A stretch of DNA of 64,000 bases from Planctomycetota bacterium (GTDB taxonomy: Bacteria; Planctomycetota; UBA1135; UBA2386): NCBI GenBank assembly GCA_021776805.1, contig JAJFFD010000045.1, positions 1-64,000 of the forward strand, read 5' to 3'. Position numbers and translations under genes: made by a program. Under the pieces are notes generated by a model, which was not told the origin of the DNA, made no database searches, and was given only the letters and a program-made list of their open reading frames with translations. This document shows positions 45,141 through 53,079 of this stretch, piece after piece. Every line of letters begins with the position of its first letter. Positions within the stretch are counted from its first letter, which is position 1.

Positions 45141-46283
45141 TTAGTTGCTCATTGCCTTGGTGGCCTTGGCTGCCCATGCGGACTGGGGATAGTACCTGGT
45201 CACCGTTCTGAAGTACTCGATAGCACGGGACTTATAGTCCTGCTGTTCGCGATCGGGGCCGAGGGCGATAAGCACCTTTCCCGAGTAGAAGAGGGCCTTG
45301 GCCGTGGTGCCTTCCGCGCTGCTATCGAGGATGTTGGCCTTCGCTAGAGCGAGTTGAGCCGCGCGAAGATCTTGGTCATCGCCGGCGGCCTCGGCCTTCA
45401 GGAAGAGCGCCTCGCCGAGGCCGGCCTGAGCCGCCGCAGTGACCGAGCGGTTGCTCGCGCCGGTCAACAGGTTGCGGAAGAACTGGGCTGCCAGGTCGTA
45501 CTTCTCTTCAGCGACGAGCGTCTCACCCTCACCCACGGAAGCTTCGGCGATGAGATCCTGCAGTGTGCTGCTATCGGATTGCTTGGCCAGTGCCTCGGCG
45601 GCGGCGACGGTGGCGCGGAAGGAGCTGCGCGCATCATTGAGCTTGGACTGTGCCAGCTGTGCCCGGGCCTTTTCCAGCCCGGCGCGAGCGGCCCAGATGG
45701 CATCCCAATTCTTGCTGCTGGCCTCGCTCTCGAGTTTTGCCAGGTTGGCCTCCGCCTCCGCTGCCTGGCCGGCGATGATTTGGGTGCGGCCCAACTGCAG
45801 CAGGGCCTCTGGAGCGCGGTAGCCATCCGGTGCCGCGGCGAGGTAGGCTTGAAGGGCTTCGAGTGCAGACTTGGCTCTGGCCTGGTCGCCACCGGAACTT
45901 CGGGCGAGGGCGTCGGCAGCCAGGAACTGCGATTCGAGCTTGAGTGCCTCGCGTGCGGAGTTCTTGGCGCTTTCGCCGTAGAGATTGGCCGCGGTAGCGA
46001 AGTCACCGCGCTTTACGGCACCCTCGGCGAGCATGAAAGACTCTGGGGGCTCATCCCATTGCACGCGGGCGAAGTCGGCTGCAGGGATCTCTTCGCTTGT
46101 GTCGCCGCGCAGGAACTTGATTGCCGAGCTGGTCATCTCCGTAACTTCGACGCCGCGGATGCGCTTGCCCGACTTCTGCAGGATGACGTCGTTGGCCTTG
46201 CCTTGTGCGGCGAGCGGGGCGAGTAGGAGAAGTGAAGAACTCAGGCTCAGGAGACTGAGTCCGCTTGTCTTGGAGATGGACAT
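45141..46283 (-). CDS. Exported TPR-like repeat protein of the exb locus
   Basis: 380 residues from ATG 46283; the open frame extends upstream but only as overlap with the preceding gene. Signal peptide (MSISKTSGLSLLSLSSSLLLL, cut near APLAAQ). An initial small domain (VILQKSGKRIRGVEVTEMTSS...RVQWDEP, about 32-78) has the look of a beta-barrel of the kind found at the head of planctomycete TPR proteins. The rest is helical repeats rich in Ala (APDGYRAPEALLQLGRTQI, YFRTVTRYYPQSAWAAKATKA), matching TPR/Sel1-like pairs. Likely periplasmic partner of the ExbB/ExbD stator. Confidence 0.82.
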   Translation of the reverse strand: MSISKTSGLSLLSLSSSLLLLAPLAAQGKANDVILQKSGKRIRGVEVTEMTSSAIKFLRGDTSEEIPAADFARVQWDEPPESFMLAEGAVKRGDFATAANLYGESAKNSAREALKLESQFLAADALARSSGGDQARAKSALEALQAYLAAAPDGYRAPEALLQLGRTQIIAGQAAEAEANLAKLESEASSKNWDAIWAARAGLEKARAQLAQSKLNDARSSFRATVAAAEALAKQSDSSTLQDLIAEASVGEGETLVAEEKYDLAAQFFRNLLTGASNRSVTAAAQAGLGEALFLKAEAAGDDQDLRAAQLALAKANILDSSAEGTTAKALFYSGKVLIALGPDREQQDYKSRAIEYFRTVTRYYPQSAWAAKATKAMSN

Positions 46284-46357
46284 GGATGCTATGGGTTCTG
46301 TCTGCAGGGTGTCTGCCAGGCCTGGGGGCCGCCAGGCTTGGCGAGAGGGCAGTGCGA

Positions 46358-49225
46358 CTACTTTGGCGGATAACTGGTGAAGAGGTTTGCGACCTCGACA
46401 CCCTCCGGACCGAGGGCCTTGAGGGACGCAAAGTTCTCGCCGGCCTCGGCCTTGTTGTAGAGGACTTGGGCGCGATCTCTGAACATGCTGTCCTTGGCGA
46501 TCGCACGGTTGGCGAACTGGTAGCACTCCCAGTGGAAGGTGTACCAGTTGATGTCGTAGTCCTGGGTGCGGCTGCTGTTGAGCGCGTACTTCTTGTACTC
46601 AGTCCAGAATTTGTCGTAGGCCTCGTCTGCCTTGTCCAGGCCAGGGATGATGACCCTGGTGCCATTCGAGTCGAACTCGACCCATCCACCCAGGGCCAGG
46701 CAGAGCAGGCGGGTGACTGGATAGTTCGGCCGTCCGGCGGCGATGGCGGCTTCCTCGGAAGCGGCGAGTAGTTCGACGGCGCCCTTGAAGTTGCCCTGGC
46801 GAAGGTAGGCTTCGCCGAGCTTCTCCTTGACCCGGCGCTCAACTCGGTCGCGATACTTTTCGTCGCTACCGAAGCCCTCGACCAGCTTCTTGCCCAGGTC
46901 TTCCACCGTCTTCCAGTCCTTGAGGCTGGCGGCGATGAGAACTGAGTTCCACATCACGCTGTACTGCGGCTGGGGGGAGTTTCGGGTGTACTCGAGTCCG
47001 GAGTTGAGGGCGGCCTGGCGGGCGAGAGTCAGCTTCTCGGTGGCGGCCTGCGTCTGTTGACGATCAGGCTCAGTCTCCATGAGGGCGTCGTATTCGACTT
47101 CGACACTCTTCATGTAGTCCTGGTGGGCTGTGAAGATGACCGTCGCGAGCATGGAGCCGAGGGGGCTGCCGGGGAATTCGTTGCGCAGGGTTCGGTATGT
47201 GCTCTCCGCTTGCTCCACCTCGCCGAGCTCCGCCTGCAGGCGTGCGACGATGTCGTAGACGCGGGACATGAAGTTTTCGGCGTAGGCAGCATGCCGGGTT
47301 CGGAACTCGGCAAGCCCGGCGATGATGCCTGGGAACTTGGTTGGATCCTTGTCACCACCGTTGGCCCCAGTCGCCTCCTGGTAGTCCATGTAGAACTTGT
47401 AGTAGTCGATGGTTGCCTTGGTGGCGCCACGGTTGGCGCGGCCTGCGCTGTTCTCCTCGGGAACGATCGCTGCAGGTGTCTCGAGCCAGGATTCGTACTC
47501 GCCGATGAGGCGACGAGCCTGGGCAAAGTCAGCCTTGCGCTGGTAGCAAATGATCAGGCGTCCCTTGGCGGGCTCATAGAAAGGCGTGTCCGCCGGGACT
47601 CGGCCGAAGTTCTGGATGGCCTGATCGATGCGGCCTTCCTGCAAGTCGCGAGTGGCGGTGTTGTAGAGCAGCTTGGCCTCGCTGTCCGTGCCGCCATAGC
47701 TACCCAGCAGGGTGGTGACCCGGTCCTTCAGCGGATTGAGGGCGACATCGCTGTCCGACTTGCTTTGTCGTAGGTAGCCGTTCCAGGTGCGCTCGAGATT
47801 GTCAGCAGTGAGCTCCGCGTCGCCACCGGGAGTCTGGCCGTGCTTTTCGAGCGCGTCGCAGAGTGCCAGTGATGCTTCGAGAAAGCGCTGCTGGCTGCCG
47901 TAGCAGCGACCAGCGATGGTCCAGAGTTCGAGGCCCTTGGCGTCACGTTCGCTGGGGGACATGGCGGCGTAGGCGCGCTTCAATCCCTTGATGGCCGCTT
48001 CGTAGTTCTTGGCCTGGTAGTCGCCCTTGGCCACTTCCAGCATGAGGACGCCACTTACCATGCTGCTCTGCACATCGAGGATGTCTTTGAGCACCGACTT
48101 GGCTTTGGACCCGATGAAGTCGTTCGGGTGGCGACGGTTGATCTCACGAACCTGATCCAAGGCAGCGCCGACCTTGGCCGGGTCACCACTCTCCGCCATG
48201 GCACGAGCCTCGGTGAGGAGCACGGAGTGATCGGCGACGTCATAGATGTCCGCGCCCTCGGCGCCCAGACTGGCGACGTGTTCGCGGAACTCGAGCACGA
48301 AGGAGAGCACTTCGTCAGTGTTGCCGCTGAGGAAGAGCGCATTGGCTGCTCGGTCGTATGCCTGCTGCATGAGGCCGAAGAGCAGCTCCTTGGCGCTGGC
48401 GGAGATCTCGAGATCCGCATTGCTGAGGATCTTGTCGATGCTGTCGATGGTGTCCTTGTAGTCGCGGACCGCACCCTTGTAGTCGCCGAGCACTTCGCCA
48501 ACCTGGGACATTTCGAAGTAGGCGCGCATGCCCAGGATCGAGTCTTCGCCCATGTCGAAGATCATCTCTTCGAGGGTGTCGCGAGAAACGAGGGCCAGGT
48601 GGTCGCGATCTTCACGCACGGCGCGGGCGTTTTCCCGGAGGAGCATGCCCTTGTAGAGCCAGCACATGAAGTAGTCCTGCTCCTGCTTCGAGCCAGCCTC
48701 GCGACTGTGCTCGAGCTTCTCCATTGCGCTTTCGCAGGCGTCGACGCCGTCGCGATAGACCTGGGCCGCGGCTTCTTCCAATCCCTTGATCTGGTCCGGA
48801 GCCTCCTCACGGGCAAGCTCCAGTTCCTCAACCAGGAAGGATCCGTACTCATAGCTCGCACGGACCATGGTCAGCATGGCCGCGTCGGCAACCGGCTCGC
48901 CTTCGTAGCGCTCGATGAAGACCTTGGACTGCTCCAGGGCATCGCGGAAGAGGCGCCGCCGCTCCTCCCGATTGGGGTGGATTTGTGCCCCGATCAAGGA
49001 GATCTCGATCCCCAGCTGGGAGACCAACTTGAAGTCCTCGCTGTCCTTGTAGGACATTTGCAGGGCTTCCACCTGCTCCGTGGCCAGGGATATGAAGCGC
49101 AGTTCCGTCGCCAGGCTGCGGACGAATTCCACGTCCCGGGCGAGTTGCTTGTCCTGGGCAGGCAGGAGGGGAGTGGCTGCGAGGGAGACGGCCAAGAGGC
49201 CGGTGAAGAGCTTGGGGTTCTTCAT
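46358..49225 (-). CDS. Large exported TPR-like protein of the exb locus
   Basis: 955 residues with signal peptide (MKNPKLFTGLLAVSLAATPLL, cut near LPAQ). The mature protein is almost wholly helical hairpins with TPR-like spacing, e.g. YRDGVDACESAMEKLEHSRE, AIKGLKRAYAAMSPSERDA and EQAESTYRTLRNEFPGSPLG. No enzyme motif seen. It is followed 74 bases on by the smaller TPR protein gene and then by exbB-exbD-exbD. Probably a periplasmic scaffold that takes force or signal from the stator. Confidence 0.8.
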   Translation of the reverse strand: MKNPKLFTGLLAVSLAATPLLPAQDKQLARDVEFVRSLATELRFISLATEQVEALQMSYKDSEDFKLVSQLGIEISLIGAQIHPNREERRRLFRDALEQSKVFIERYEGEPVADAAMLTMVRASYEYGSFLVEELELAREEAPDQIKGLEEAAAQVYRDGVDACESAMEKLEHSREAGSKQEQDYFMCWLYKGMLLRENARAVREDRDHLALVSRDTLEEMIFDMGEDSILGMRAYFEMSQVGEVLGDYKGAVRDYKDTIDSIDKILSNADLEISASAKELLFGLMQQAYDRAANALFLSGNTDEVLSFVLEFREHVASLGAEGADIYDVADHSVLLTEARAMAESGDPAKVGAALDQVREINRRHPNDFIGSKAKSVLKDILDVQSSMVSGVLMLEVAKGDYQAKNYEAAIKGLKRAYAAMSPSERDAKGLELWTIAGRCYGSQQRFLEASLALCDALEKHGQTPGGDAELTADNLERTWNGYLRQSKSDSDVALNPLKDRVTTLLGSYGGTDSEAKLLYNTATRDLQEGRIDQAIQNFGRVPADTPFYEPAKGRLIICYQRKADFAQARRLIGEYESWLETPAAIVPEENSAGRANRGATKATIDYYKFYMDYQEATGANGGDKDPTKFPGIIAGLAEFRTRHAAYAENFMSRVYDIVARLQAELGEVEQAESTYRTLRNEFPGSPLGSMLATVIFTAHQDYMKSVEVEYDALMETEPDRQQTQAATEKLTLARQAALNSGLEYTRNSPQPQYSVMWNSVLIAASLKDWKTVEDLGKKLVEGFGSDEKYRDRVERRVKEKLGEAYLRQGNFKGAVELLAASEEAAIAAGRPNYPVTRLLCLALGGWVEFDSNGTRVIIPGLDKADEAYDKFWTEYKKYALNSSRTQDYDINWYTFHWECYQFANRAIAKDSMFRDRAQVLYNKAEAGENFASLKALGPEGVEVANLFTSYPPK

Positions 49226-49430
49226 GGGGACGTATTTAACCTTATCGATCCTAAGGCTTTATGGCAGCGGTCGGGGTCTGACCGTGGCAGCAGTCGGAGG
49301 CTACGCAGGAGGGATGGCTGGCGCAGCTCCCATGGGAACGGCGCAGTATAACGAGCAGTTCACCGGGGGGTAGCGGCCCCTGGGATTTTGCCTTCCTCCC
49401 TGGCCTCTCATGGCTGATCCCGGGGTACAC

Positions 49431-49460
49431 AAAGAAGCGGGCCCTTCAGGAGCCCGCTTC
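49431..49460 (-). terminator. Terminator after the second secretin-domain gene
   Basis: Minus-strand GAAGCGGGC, nine bases, GCCCGCTTC followed by TTTGTG. It lies 11 bases past the stop at 49471 and sets the secretin gene apart from the TPR-exb unit that starts at 49225. Confidence 0.72.
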
Positions 49461-49470
49461 GCTGCGAGGG

Positions 49471-52101
49471 TTAGCGTGAGGAGCTCAGGAAGTCCTCGGG
49501 CTCCAGGGCCAGGATCTCCGGCTCGTACTCCGATGGGATGATGATCGTGCTCTTGATGAGCATGAGCACCCGCCGGTTGAGCACCGACTGACCCTTTCGG
49601 CTGAAGAGGAAGGACAGACCCGGGATGTCCTTGAGGAAGGGGATCCCGGAGACGAAGTCCCGTCGTTCAGCGATCTTCTGGCCGCCCAGGAGGACCGTGC
49701 CGCCGTCGGGCAGAGTGACGGTGGTGCGCACCTTCTGCAGGGTAACCCGGGGCAGCTGGATGGAGACCGGCTGACCGGCACCCAAGGTGGTGGTGAAGGT
49801 GGGGATCGGGGTCTGCAACTCGAGGAGGGTGGGCCGCAGTTCCAGGGTGATGAAGCGACGGTCGGCGGAAACCACCGGCCGCACGTCGAGGACAACGCCG
49901 TCACTGACCACATCGACCACCGGGTTGGCCACCGCGGCGGACTGGGCAATTTCCACGTCGAAGTCGCGGATGAAGGAGGTGTGGCGTAGGGCCGACATGC
50001 TCGCCCGCGTGTTGTTGTAGACCAGGAGGCGGGGGGCAACGATGACTTCGCTGCGATCCTGCTTCGACACGGCGCGCAAGACGACTTCCAGTTCCACGTC
50101 GTCCAGGTAGGCCCACTGCATGGAGAGGCCACCCGAAGCGCTGCGATTGTTGGTGCCACCGGCGAGGCTGGCATCGAAGAGGTTCTCCGTGCGCGCCATT
50201 ATGTCGCCGTCGCCGCCATCGTCGAAGAAGACGCCAGGTTCGGTGCCGGTACCGATGCTGCCTTGATTCGTCGCCGCGGCGTTGATGAGCTCCGGGCGTC
50301 CGAAGTCGTCGAAGCGCAAGTTCGAGCGGTTGTTCTGCTCGAGGCCACGGCCGGGAACACCCTCGGAGGCTTGATCGCCGAGACCACGGAAGTCGACGCC
50401 GATGTCTTCGAGGAAGTTGTCCTCGACTCGCAGGAAGCGGGCCTCCACGTCGACTTGAATGCCCACAGCCTGGCGTAAGTCGCTGAGCAACTTGGACACC
50501 TGCTGGTGGACCTCGCGAGTGTGATTCACCAGGAGAACTCCGTTGAGATAACTCACGGTTCCCACTTCACCGTCCCAGGATTCTGGCGCGATGTTGGTGC
50601 GGATCAGTTCCTGCAGGCGATCGTCATCGACCACTGTCGGCAGGGGATCATCCGGCTCGACGAAGTCGTCTTCGAAGTCGGGCACGCGGAGTTTGAGATC
50701 CGGTCCCGGGTTGCTGGCGACGCCGAGGACCAGGTCGCGCACTTCGTACTGACTGAGGTAGGTGCGGCCACCGGCATTGTCGGGGGTGACCAGTTCGATC
50801 ACGCCATCGCGCACGCGCCAGCGCACGTCGGTCTGGGCTCCGATCACCTGGAGGGCTTTGAGCACCGAGCGGTTCGAGAGGTTGAAGTCCACCAGAGTGG
50901 TGCTCTCCTCATCGAGTTCGGCGACCTCCGTGGAGACCAGGAAGTTCACTTGGGTGACGCCCTGATAGAACTTCGCCCAATCCTGAACAGTCGCACTTGC
51001 GAAGCGATGTTCGAGAACGGTGCTCTCCAAGCGCGCCATGATTTCGCGCTCTTCGGGGCTGTCCAGATCCTCGGGAGCAGCGAAGGTAATGGGTGTTCGC
51101 TTGCTCACCTCGGTCCAACGCTCGATGTCGAACTTCAGAGGTTCGGTCTGCGGCACGTGGCCAGTGTTGAGCTCGTCGAAGGTCTTGGCCCATTCGGCCT
51201 TCCAGCGCTGTCTCGAAAGCTCGACCCGATTCTCGTGCTGAGCTCTGCCTGCCAGGTCGCGCAGGGCGAGGGCGGCCGCATTGTTCGGCTCGATGTTCAT
51301 GGCCGCATCGAGGAGGGTGACTGAGCCTGAGAAGTTGCCGAGCTGGAAGTCCCGGTTCGCTTGTTCGAGGAGGCGTTCCACCTGGGCCTCGCGGGCGACG
51401 GCTGCGCGGCGCTCGGCTTCTTCAAGGTCGCGACGGGAGGCAGCCTGCTGGGCGCTCTCACGATCGGCGGCCAAGCGGGACTGCAGCTGCTTGGCGTTGT
51501 CCACCTTGATCTGGACGGCGCGCTCCAGACTCGACTCGGGGACCGAGTAGGGGTTGTAGCGGAGGATCAGCAGAGCGGTCTCGTAGTGATCCCGGGCATC
51601 GCCGGGGCGATTGTTCTCCATCTCCGCGTCACCCAGGCGCACTGAATCCAGTGCGCGCTGACGATCGCGTTCGAGAGAAACTCGCGCCTGCAGGACTTGA
51701 TCATCGAAGTCGCCTCCGACGGCAGGGTCGCTGTCGCCGAGATTCGCTTGGGCGTTGAGCAGGATCTGCCGGGCCTCTTCGTTCTCCGGATCCAGCTCGA
51801 GCACGTAACCGGCTTCTTGCCGGGCTTCGCTCCAGTTGCTCGCGCTCGCCGCGGCGCGGGCCTTTTGCAAGGTCTCGGCGACCAGGCGCTGGGCCTGTTC
51901 CGGATCTTGCGGCTGGGGATCCTGCTCGGGCGTTTCCGCGCCGGGTTCTGCGGCGTCGGAGTCGTTGCCCGTGGCAACTTGCTCAGCGACTTCTGCAGCA
52001 GCAGGAGGAGGGTTGCTCTCCATGGTCCCTGAACAGGCCCAGAGGAGAGGAAAGGTCGAGACGGCGGCACAGCGCAGGAGGGACGATCGGACCATCTTCA
52101 T
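49471..52101 (-). CDS. Secretin-domain lipoprotein, paralogue of 40079-42637
   Basis: 876 residues from ATG 52101 (a longer frame would begin at 52167 but buries the signal). Lipobox LLWAC (Cys23). The layout repeats that of the other secretin: helical Glu/Ala/Gln-rich first 290 residues (SLERDRQRALDSVRLGDAEM), an N0-like domain (NFLVSTEVAELDEESTTLVDF), N1, then secretin core with VDFRGLGDQ, VLLGGQKIAERRDFVSGIPFL and KDIPGLSFLFSRKG. In both, the domain between N1 and core contains a DDGGDGDIMARTENLF / IRARTENYF element. It ends with SEYEPEILALEPEDFL. Own terminator downstream. It presumably makes, or caps, an outer-membrane ring. Confidence 0.86.
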   Translation of the reverse strand: MKMVRSSLLRCAAVSTFPLLWACSGTMESNPPPAAAEVAEQVATGNDSDAAEPGAETPEQDPQPQDPEQAQRLVAETLQKARAAASASNWSEARQEAGYVLELDPENEEARQILLNAQANLGDSDPAVGGDFDDQVLQARVSLERDRQRALDSVRLGDAEMENNRPGDARDHYETALLILRYNPYSVPESSLERAVQIKVDNAKQLQSRLAADRESAQQAASRRDLEEAERRAAVAREAQVERLLEQANRDFQLGNFSGSVTLLDAAMNIEPNNAAALALRDLAGRAQHENRVELSRQRWKAEWAKTFDELNTGHVPQTEPLKFDIERWTEVSKRTPITFAAPEDLDSPEEREIMARLESTVLEHRFASATVQDWAKFYQGVTQVNFLVSTEVAELDEESTTLVDFNLSNRSVLKALQVIGAQTDVRWRVRDGVIELVTPDNAGGRTYLSQYEVRDLVLGVASNPGPDLKLRVPDFEDDFVEPDDPLPTVVDDDRLQELIRTNIAPESWDGEVGTVSYLNGVLLVNHTREVHQQVSKLLSDLRQAVGIQVDVEARFLRVEDNFLEDIGVDFRGLGDQASEGVPGRGLEQNNRSNLRFDDFGRPELINAAATNQGSIGTGTEPGVFFDDGGDGDIMARTENLFDASLAGGTNNRSASGGLSMQWAYLDDVELEVVLRAVSKQDRSEVIVAPRLLVYNNTRASMSALRHTSFIRDFDVEIAQSAAVANPVVDVVSDGVVLDVRPVVSADRRFITLELRPTLLELQTPIPTFTTTLGAGQPVSIQLPRVTLQKVRTTVTLPDGGTVLLGGQKIAERRDFVSGIPFLKDIPGLSFLFSRKGQSVLNRRVLMLIKSTIIIPSEYEPEILALEPEDFLSSSR

Positions 52102-52308
52102 TCTCGTGCCAGAGACTAGGGGGGACAGGAAGAGGTTGGGGCGAGAGGGCTTGGAGGGGTTGTGCAAGACTCTCGTCCTGCACGGAGGTTCGGGCAGGAG
52201 CGGGCCGGACGGTAGCCGCCTTCAGAGGCAGGGTCAAGACCGCGGCGGCACGCAGGCATCGGAGTCACTGGGACTTGTACAAACGTACGGTGGACCGGCT
52301 TTGTATAC

Positions 52309-52989
52309 CTAAGCCTCGGCCAGAAGAGCCATGGCCCGCTGGATGTCCGTCCAGGTGTCCGCCTTGGCGGCCGGATTGCGCAGGAGGTAGGCGGGATGCC
52401 AGGTGACCACCACCGGGATGCCCTGGTATTCGAGCTTCCGGCCTCGCATCTTGCCGACAGGCTCATCCCGGCTGAGAAGATTCTGCGCGGCCACCCTGCC
52501 CATGGCGACGATGACCCGCGGCGAGATGATCGCCACTTGCTGGCGCAGGTAGGGGAGGCAGGCGGCGACCTCATCCGCTTCGGGATCTCGATTGCCAGGC
52601 GGACGGCACTTGTTGACGTTGACGATGAAGGTCTCCCGGCGGGGAATGCGCATGCCCTTCTCGATGATGTCAGTGAGCAACTGGCCCGCCGGTCCCACGA
52701 AGGGTCGGCCCTGCTCGTCTTCCCGGGCACCGGGCGCCTCGCCGACAAACATGACCTGGGCCTGGGCGGAGCCTTCGCCGAAGACCACGTTCTTGCGGCC
52801 CTCGTGCAGTTTGCACTGGCGGCAGCTGGCGACCTGGCTGGCCAGAAGAGCCAGAGGGTCGACCTCAATCGTCTCGGCCGCCTTCGGCGTCGAGCTGACA
52901 CGACAGGGCAGGGGAAGGTCGCCCCCAAAGCGTTCCACCGCCTGACTCAGGTGTTGGGACAAAGTCTGTCGCAGACGGGCATCGCTCAC
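52309..52989 (-). CDS. Family 4 uracil-DNA glycosylase
   Basis: 226 residues. After an N-terminal extension of about 45, the Udg4 domain has the first cluster cysteines CRQC, motif A GEAPGAREDEQGRPFVGPAG, a cluster cysteine in NVNKCRPPGNRDP and another in AACLPYL, and motif B HPAYLLRNP. These bind one [4Fe-4S] cluster. It removes uracil from DNA. Gene stands alone on the minus strand, divergent from 53080. Confidence 0.93.
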   Translation of the reverse strand: MSDARLRQTLSQHLSQAVERFGGDLPLPCRVSSTPKAAETIEVDPLALLASQVASCRQCKLHEGRKNVVFGEGSAQAQVMFVGEAPGAREDEQGRPFVGPAGQLLTDIIEKGMRIPRRETFIVNVNKCRPPGNRDPEADEVAACLPYLRQQVAIISPRVIVAMGRVAAQNLLSRDEPVGKMRGRKLEYQGIPVVVTWHPAYLLRNPAAKADTWTDIQRAMALLAEA

Positions 52990-53079
52990 CGCAGCAGGGT
53001 AGCGGGATCGGCGCGCAGACTAAACCTGGCCGGCAAGTTCCCCGCTGCCCCGGGCCGACAGCTATAGTTCCCCGCCCTC

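Noticed and set aside
46284-46526. Upstream extension of the smaller TPR protein
   Set aside because: Lies inside the 3' end of the large TPR gene in another frame and would bury the signal peptide.
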